A stretch of DNA of 8,949 nt from assembly GCA_946481205.1 (NCBI GenBank), contig CAMLNB010000142.1:1-8949 (forward strand). The letters run 5' to 3'. This stretch comes from an uncultured Kangiella sp. Lineage in GTDB: Bacteria > Pseudomonadota > Gammaproteobacteria > Enterobacterales > DSM-103792. Positions 6,957 through 8,949 of the stretch are shown in pieces (position 1 is the first letter of the stretch; every line of letters starts with the position of its first letter). The position numbers and the translations under genes are program-made. The notes below the pieces were generated by a model. It did not search any database. It was not told the origin of the DNA and saw nothing but the letters and a program-made list of their open reading frames with translations.

Positions 6957-7423
6957 AGAAAGGACTGGTCTTACTGCTGATTCCGTATGCGCTGTGGCTC
7001 AGCTTTGCCTACCGCTACCATTTTGTTGACGGCGCCAACTTGCTGTTTCACGAAGCGGGTCATATTTTCCTAAGTCCATTCGACGACTGGTTGCAATTTC
7101 TCGGCGGCACCATCGGCCAGCTGGTGTTTCCAGTCGGCACCACCTGGTATTTCTGGCGCGAGGAAAAGCCGTTTGAAACCGGTATTTGTGCGTTCTGGAT
7201 CGGTGAGAATCTGATGAACATCGCGCACTATATGGCCGATGCCAAAGCGCAAGTGCTGCCGCTGGTTGGCGGCGGCATTCATGACTGGGGCTGGATGTTT
7301 GGCCGGCTTGGCTGGCTCAACGCCGCCGAACGGCTCGGTGGCTTTTTGCATTTTCTTGCCGCGCTCTGGCTGATCGCTTGTCTGGTCTTTCTGGTTCGCC
7401 TCAGCTTCCGGCAAGAAGACTGA
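6953..7423 (+). CDS. Integral membrane protein with HEAGH zinc-site motif; putative metallopeptidase of uncharacterised family
   Basis: This encodes 156 residues with about four hydrophobic segments (roughly 3-19, 45-68, 77-92 and 128-149). H33-E34-A-G-H37 fits the HExxH zinc-binding motif of metallopeptidases and lies just after the first membrane segment, as in site-2-protease-like proteins. Further apparent landmarks are G-G-T-I-G-Q (51-56), E-N-L (85-87), H92, A-D-A (95-97) and L-P-L-V-G-G-G-I-H-D-W with H110 and D111; D96, H110 or D111 could supply a third ligand. I recall similar membrane proteins with HExGH, a YxADA-like stretch and GGG-x-HDW in many bacteria without assigned function. 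The short length and lack of an NxxPxPxLDG motif argue against an ordinary M50 protease. The start ATG overlaps the upstream stop (ATGA); an upstream GTG-type start at 6932 would only add seven residues inside the previous gene. Activity is unproven. Confidence 0.75.
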   Translation: MKKGLVLLLIPYALWLSFAYRYHFVDGANLLFHEAGHIFLSPFDDWLQFLGGTIGQLVFPVGTTWYFWREEKPFETGICAFWIGENLMNIAHYMADAKAQVLPLVGGGIHDWGWMFGRLGWLNAAERLGGFLHFLAALWLIACLVFLVRLSFRQED

Positions 7424-7445
7424 GTTGTACGACAACATTTGATGT

Positions 7446-7453
7446 GGAGAGAG
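7446..7453 (+). promoter_or_regulatory. Ribosome binding site favouring a TTG start
   Basis: GGAGAGAG lies six bases before TTG 7460. The in-frame TTG 7439 and ATG 7442 have no such site ahead of them, and the motif itself would be inside the coding sequence if they were used. This supports TTG 7460 as the start of the DinB-like gene. Confidence 0.65.
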
Positions 7454-7459
7454 AAAACC

Positions 7460-7960
7460 TTGCGCACCTATACCTTGAACGCACTGGCCCAGTTTCCCGA
7501 ATTGCTGGCGGCGAACTATGCCGAGGTCCCTGCCGACTTCAGGCATTGGACACCGGCCTCGTGGGATGGCGTACCGAGCGAACCGCTAACGGCGATTGAG
7601 CAGCTCTGCCACGTGCGCGACATCGAGATCGACGGCTACCAGATTCGCTTTCAACGCACGCTGACAGAAAATCACCCGCTATTGCCCGGACTGGATACCG
7701 AAGCGCTGGCGAAAGAGCGTGCTTATGGCAAGGCCGATGCAGCAGCCGTGCTGGCAAGCTTTACCGCGGCGCGCGCCAAAACGGTGGCGATGCTGCGCGA
7801 ACTGTCGGCGGAGCAACTGCAGCGCACGGCCGAATTTGATGGTTACGGCCCGGTGACCTTGCAAGGGCTTATCCATTATCTGTGCAGTCACGACCAGCAG
7901 CATCTCGCGGGCTTGCAATGGTTGCTGGGTAAAATTGAGGCAACAAAGCTGGCGCGATAA
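7460..7960 (+). CDS. DinB-like four-helix metal-site protein
   Basis: This encodes 166 residues from TTG 7460 (or 172-173 from ATG 7442 or TTG 7439). The DinB fold is a four-helix bundle with a His triad binding a divalent metal. Here H51 (L-C-H-V-R-D), H144 and H148 (S-H-D-Q-Q-H-L-A-G-L) match the expected spacing, with the last two in the typical C-terminal HxxxH helix. The N-terminal helix A-L-A-Q-F-P-E-L-L and the E-Q-L-C-H-V-R-D-I-E helix also fit. Relatives include damage-inducible proteins and thiol transferases (bacillithiol, mycothiol or glutathione S-transferases, maleylpyruvate isomerase), but the substrate cannot be read. It is cytoplasmic, with no signal peptide or membrane helix. 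It starts 36 bases after the HEAGH membrane gene on the same strand, so co-transcription is likely, while a functional link is unproven. Confidence 0.85.
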   Translation: MRTYTLNALAQFPELLAANYAEVPADFRHWTPASWDGVPSEPLTAIEQLCHVRDIEIDGYQIRFQRTLTENHPLLPGLDTEALAKERAYGKADAAAVLASFTAARAKTVAMLRELSAEQLQRTAEFDGYGPVTLQGLIHYLCSHDQQHLAGLQWLLGKIEATKLAR

Positions 7961-8007
7961 CGGCGAGCATCGTTGGCCTGATTGTCGACTGCAGTCAGGC
8001 AGAGCAC

Positions 8008-8044
8008 CGTAAGTTGGGCTGAGCCTGCGAAGCCCAACTTTACG
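8008..8044. repeat. Inverted repeat / intergenic hairpin, REP-like
   Basis: The arms AAGTTGGGCT (8011-8020) and AGCCCAACTT (8031-8040) match perfectly around a 10-base loop. Outer CGT and ACG extend the stem across a one-base bulge. No T tract follows on either strand. The GTTGGGCT...AGCCCAAC core resembles a hairpin that recurs between genes in many proteobacterial genomes, as I recall. It lies between convergent genes, a usual place for REP-type elements. Confidence 0.75.
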
Positions 8045-8047
8045 AAA

Positions 8048-8092
8048 CGGCGGTTGAAAACGACGCAACCGGCATACCCGTTTCAACCGCCG
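8048..8092. repeat. Second inverted repeat, overlapping the LysR stop codon
   Basis: CGGCGGTTGAAA (8048-8059) pairs perfectly with TTTCAACCGCCG (8081-8092). With one bulged A (8060) two further pairs (CG 8061-8062 with CG 8079-8080) are possible. The loop is about 16-21 bases. It overlaps the last codons and the stop (8083-8085) of the minus-strand LysR gene. No T tract is present, so termination would have to be of another kind. Confidence 0.75.
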
Positions 8093-8949
8093 CTCCGGCT
8101 CCTCTGCAAATACTGCTGAATCACCAGCGTCACCCAATCCATAAACGCTTTGACCCGCTTCGGCAAATGTCGGCGATTGGCGTAGAGCAAGGAAATTGGC
8201 ATGGGTGCCGCACGGTACTGCGGCAGAATTTCCACCAGTTCGCCGCGCGCCAAGGCGCCAAGCACCGCGCCATCCGGCACCTGGATAATGCCGAGCCCGG
8301 CGAAACACGCCGCCAGATAGGCATCAGAATTGTTGACGGTGACCGCGCCGGCCATGGCAACCGATTGCTGCACGCCGTTGGCATCGACATATTCAAAACC
8401 AGCGGATTTTCCGCCCAACGTCGGCACGTAGTGCACCAGTTGATGCGTCGTAAGATCGGCCAGCGTATGGGGTTCTCCGTATTGGGCGAGGTAACCGGGG
8501 CTGACGCAATTCAGTTGCAGATATTCACCGATTGGCCGCGCGATCACGCTCGAGTCGGTCAGGTTGCCGACGCGGATCACGCAGTCGAACCCTTCGCGCA
8601 CCACATCCACGCGCCGATCGGTGCTGCTGAGTTCGATCTCGATACGTGGATGCGCCTGCAGAAACTCCGCCAGCCTTGGCACCACCACATTCTTGGCAAT
8701 GCCGCTCGACATATCGACCCGGATGCGGCCGCTGAGATCCGCGCCGCTGGCCTGAAACAGCGTTTTCAATTCATCGATATCGGCCAGCAAATCCTGACAG
8801 CGCTCGTAAAACGTTTGACCATCGTGCGTCAGCTGCACTTTGCGCGTGGTCCGGTGCAGCAAGCGAGTACCCAGCTCAGCTTCGAGTTGTTGCACCGCCG
8901 CCGAGATGCTGGCTTTGGGCAAACCGAGACTGTCAGCTGCTTGAGTAAA
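8083..8949 (-). CDS. LysR-family transcriptional regulator, N-terminus outside window
   Basis: At least 288 residues are visible. The frame stays open to the right edge, and the residues upstream of the first in-window start candidate (TTG at 8922-8920) read F-T-Q-A-A-D-S-L-G-L-P-K-A-S-I-S, which is the LysR helix-turn-helix itself. The true start therefore lies outside, and about 15-25 residues are missing. After the HTH come LEAELGTRLLHRTTR, a linker helix and a two-lobed effector domain (H-P-R-I-E-I-E-L-S-S, E-G-F-D-C-V-I-R-V-G, V-S-P-G-Y-L, A-G-L-G-I-I-Q-V-P). It belongs to the same CrgA-like branch as the LysR gene at 3941-4849, with clear similarity through RTTR and the I-E-I-E-L-S block. 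Its target is not visible: it converges with the DinB-like gene and points away from whatever lies to the right, which is the likeliest target. Confidence 0.93.
   Translation of the reverse strand, partial: FTQAADSLGLPKASISAAVQQLEAELGTRLLHRTTRKVQLTHDGQTFYERCQDLLADIDELKTLFQASGADLSGRIRVDMSSGIAKNVVVPRLAEFLQAHPRIEIELSSTDRRVDVVREGFDCVIRVGNLTDSSVIARPIGEYLQLNCVSPGYLAQYGEPHTLADLTTHQLVHYVPTLGGKSAGFEYVDANGVQQSVAMAGAVTVNNSDAYLAACFAGLGIIQVPDGAVLGALARGELVEILPQYRAAPMPISLLYANRRHLPKRVKAFMDWVTLVIQQYLQRSRSGG

Noticed and set aside
8083..8922. TTG 8922 as the start of the right-hand LysR gene
   Set aside because: The in-frame codons upstream encode the expected helix-turn-helix residues, so the gene continues beyond the window.

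Overview
The window looks like a GC-rich, gene-dense stretch of a proteobacterial chromosome, most likely gammaproteobacterial. The clues are two LysR regulators, a secreted BNR/Asp-box propeller protein, short intergenic gaps and rho-independent terminator style. The taxon is an inference from gene content and codon use only. I see no rRNA, tRNA, CRISPR array, insertion sequence or phage gene.

Layout, left to right. The 3' end of an amidase-signature hydrolase (1-378, +) enters from the left. A 204-base gap follows that I cannot explain; it is stop-free on the minus strand and almost stop-free in one plus frame. Then comes a very large exported Asp-box beta-propeller protein (586-3813, +), closed by a clear intrinsic terminator (3835-3864). 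A LysR-type regulator (3941-4849, -) is transcribed away from an exported cyclase/kynurenine-formamidase-like metal hydrolase (4964-6070, +). That hydrolase is followed by a small NTF2/SnoaL-like protein (6122-6529, +), with a strong hairpin between the two. Next is a compact three-gene set: a small three-helix membrane protein (6639-6956), an integral membrane protein with an HEAGH zinc-site motif (6953-7423, ATGA overlap) and a DinB-like metal-site protein (7460-7960). Two adjacent inverted repeats (8008-8092) separate it from a second LysR-type regulator (8083 to beyond the right edge, -), whose N-terminus is cut off by the window.

Working together (inference). The first LysR gene and the cyclase/NTF2 pair form the classic divergent regulator-target arrangement: the LysR protein probably senses a small molecule and controls a periplasmic metal hydrolase. 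The 6639-7960 genes look like one transcript; the first two are translationally coupled and both are membrane proteins, so they may form a complex. The most promising undescribed item is this pair, which carries a candidate intramembrane metalloprotease of an uncharacterised family. The propeller protein and the two end genes show no evident functional link to the rest.
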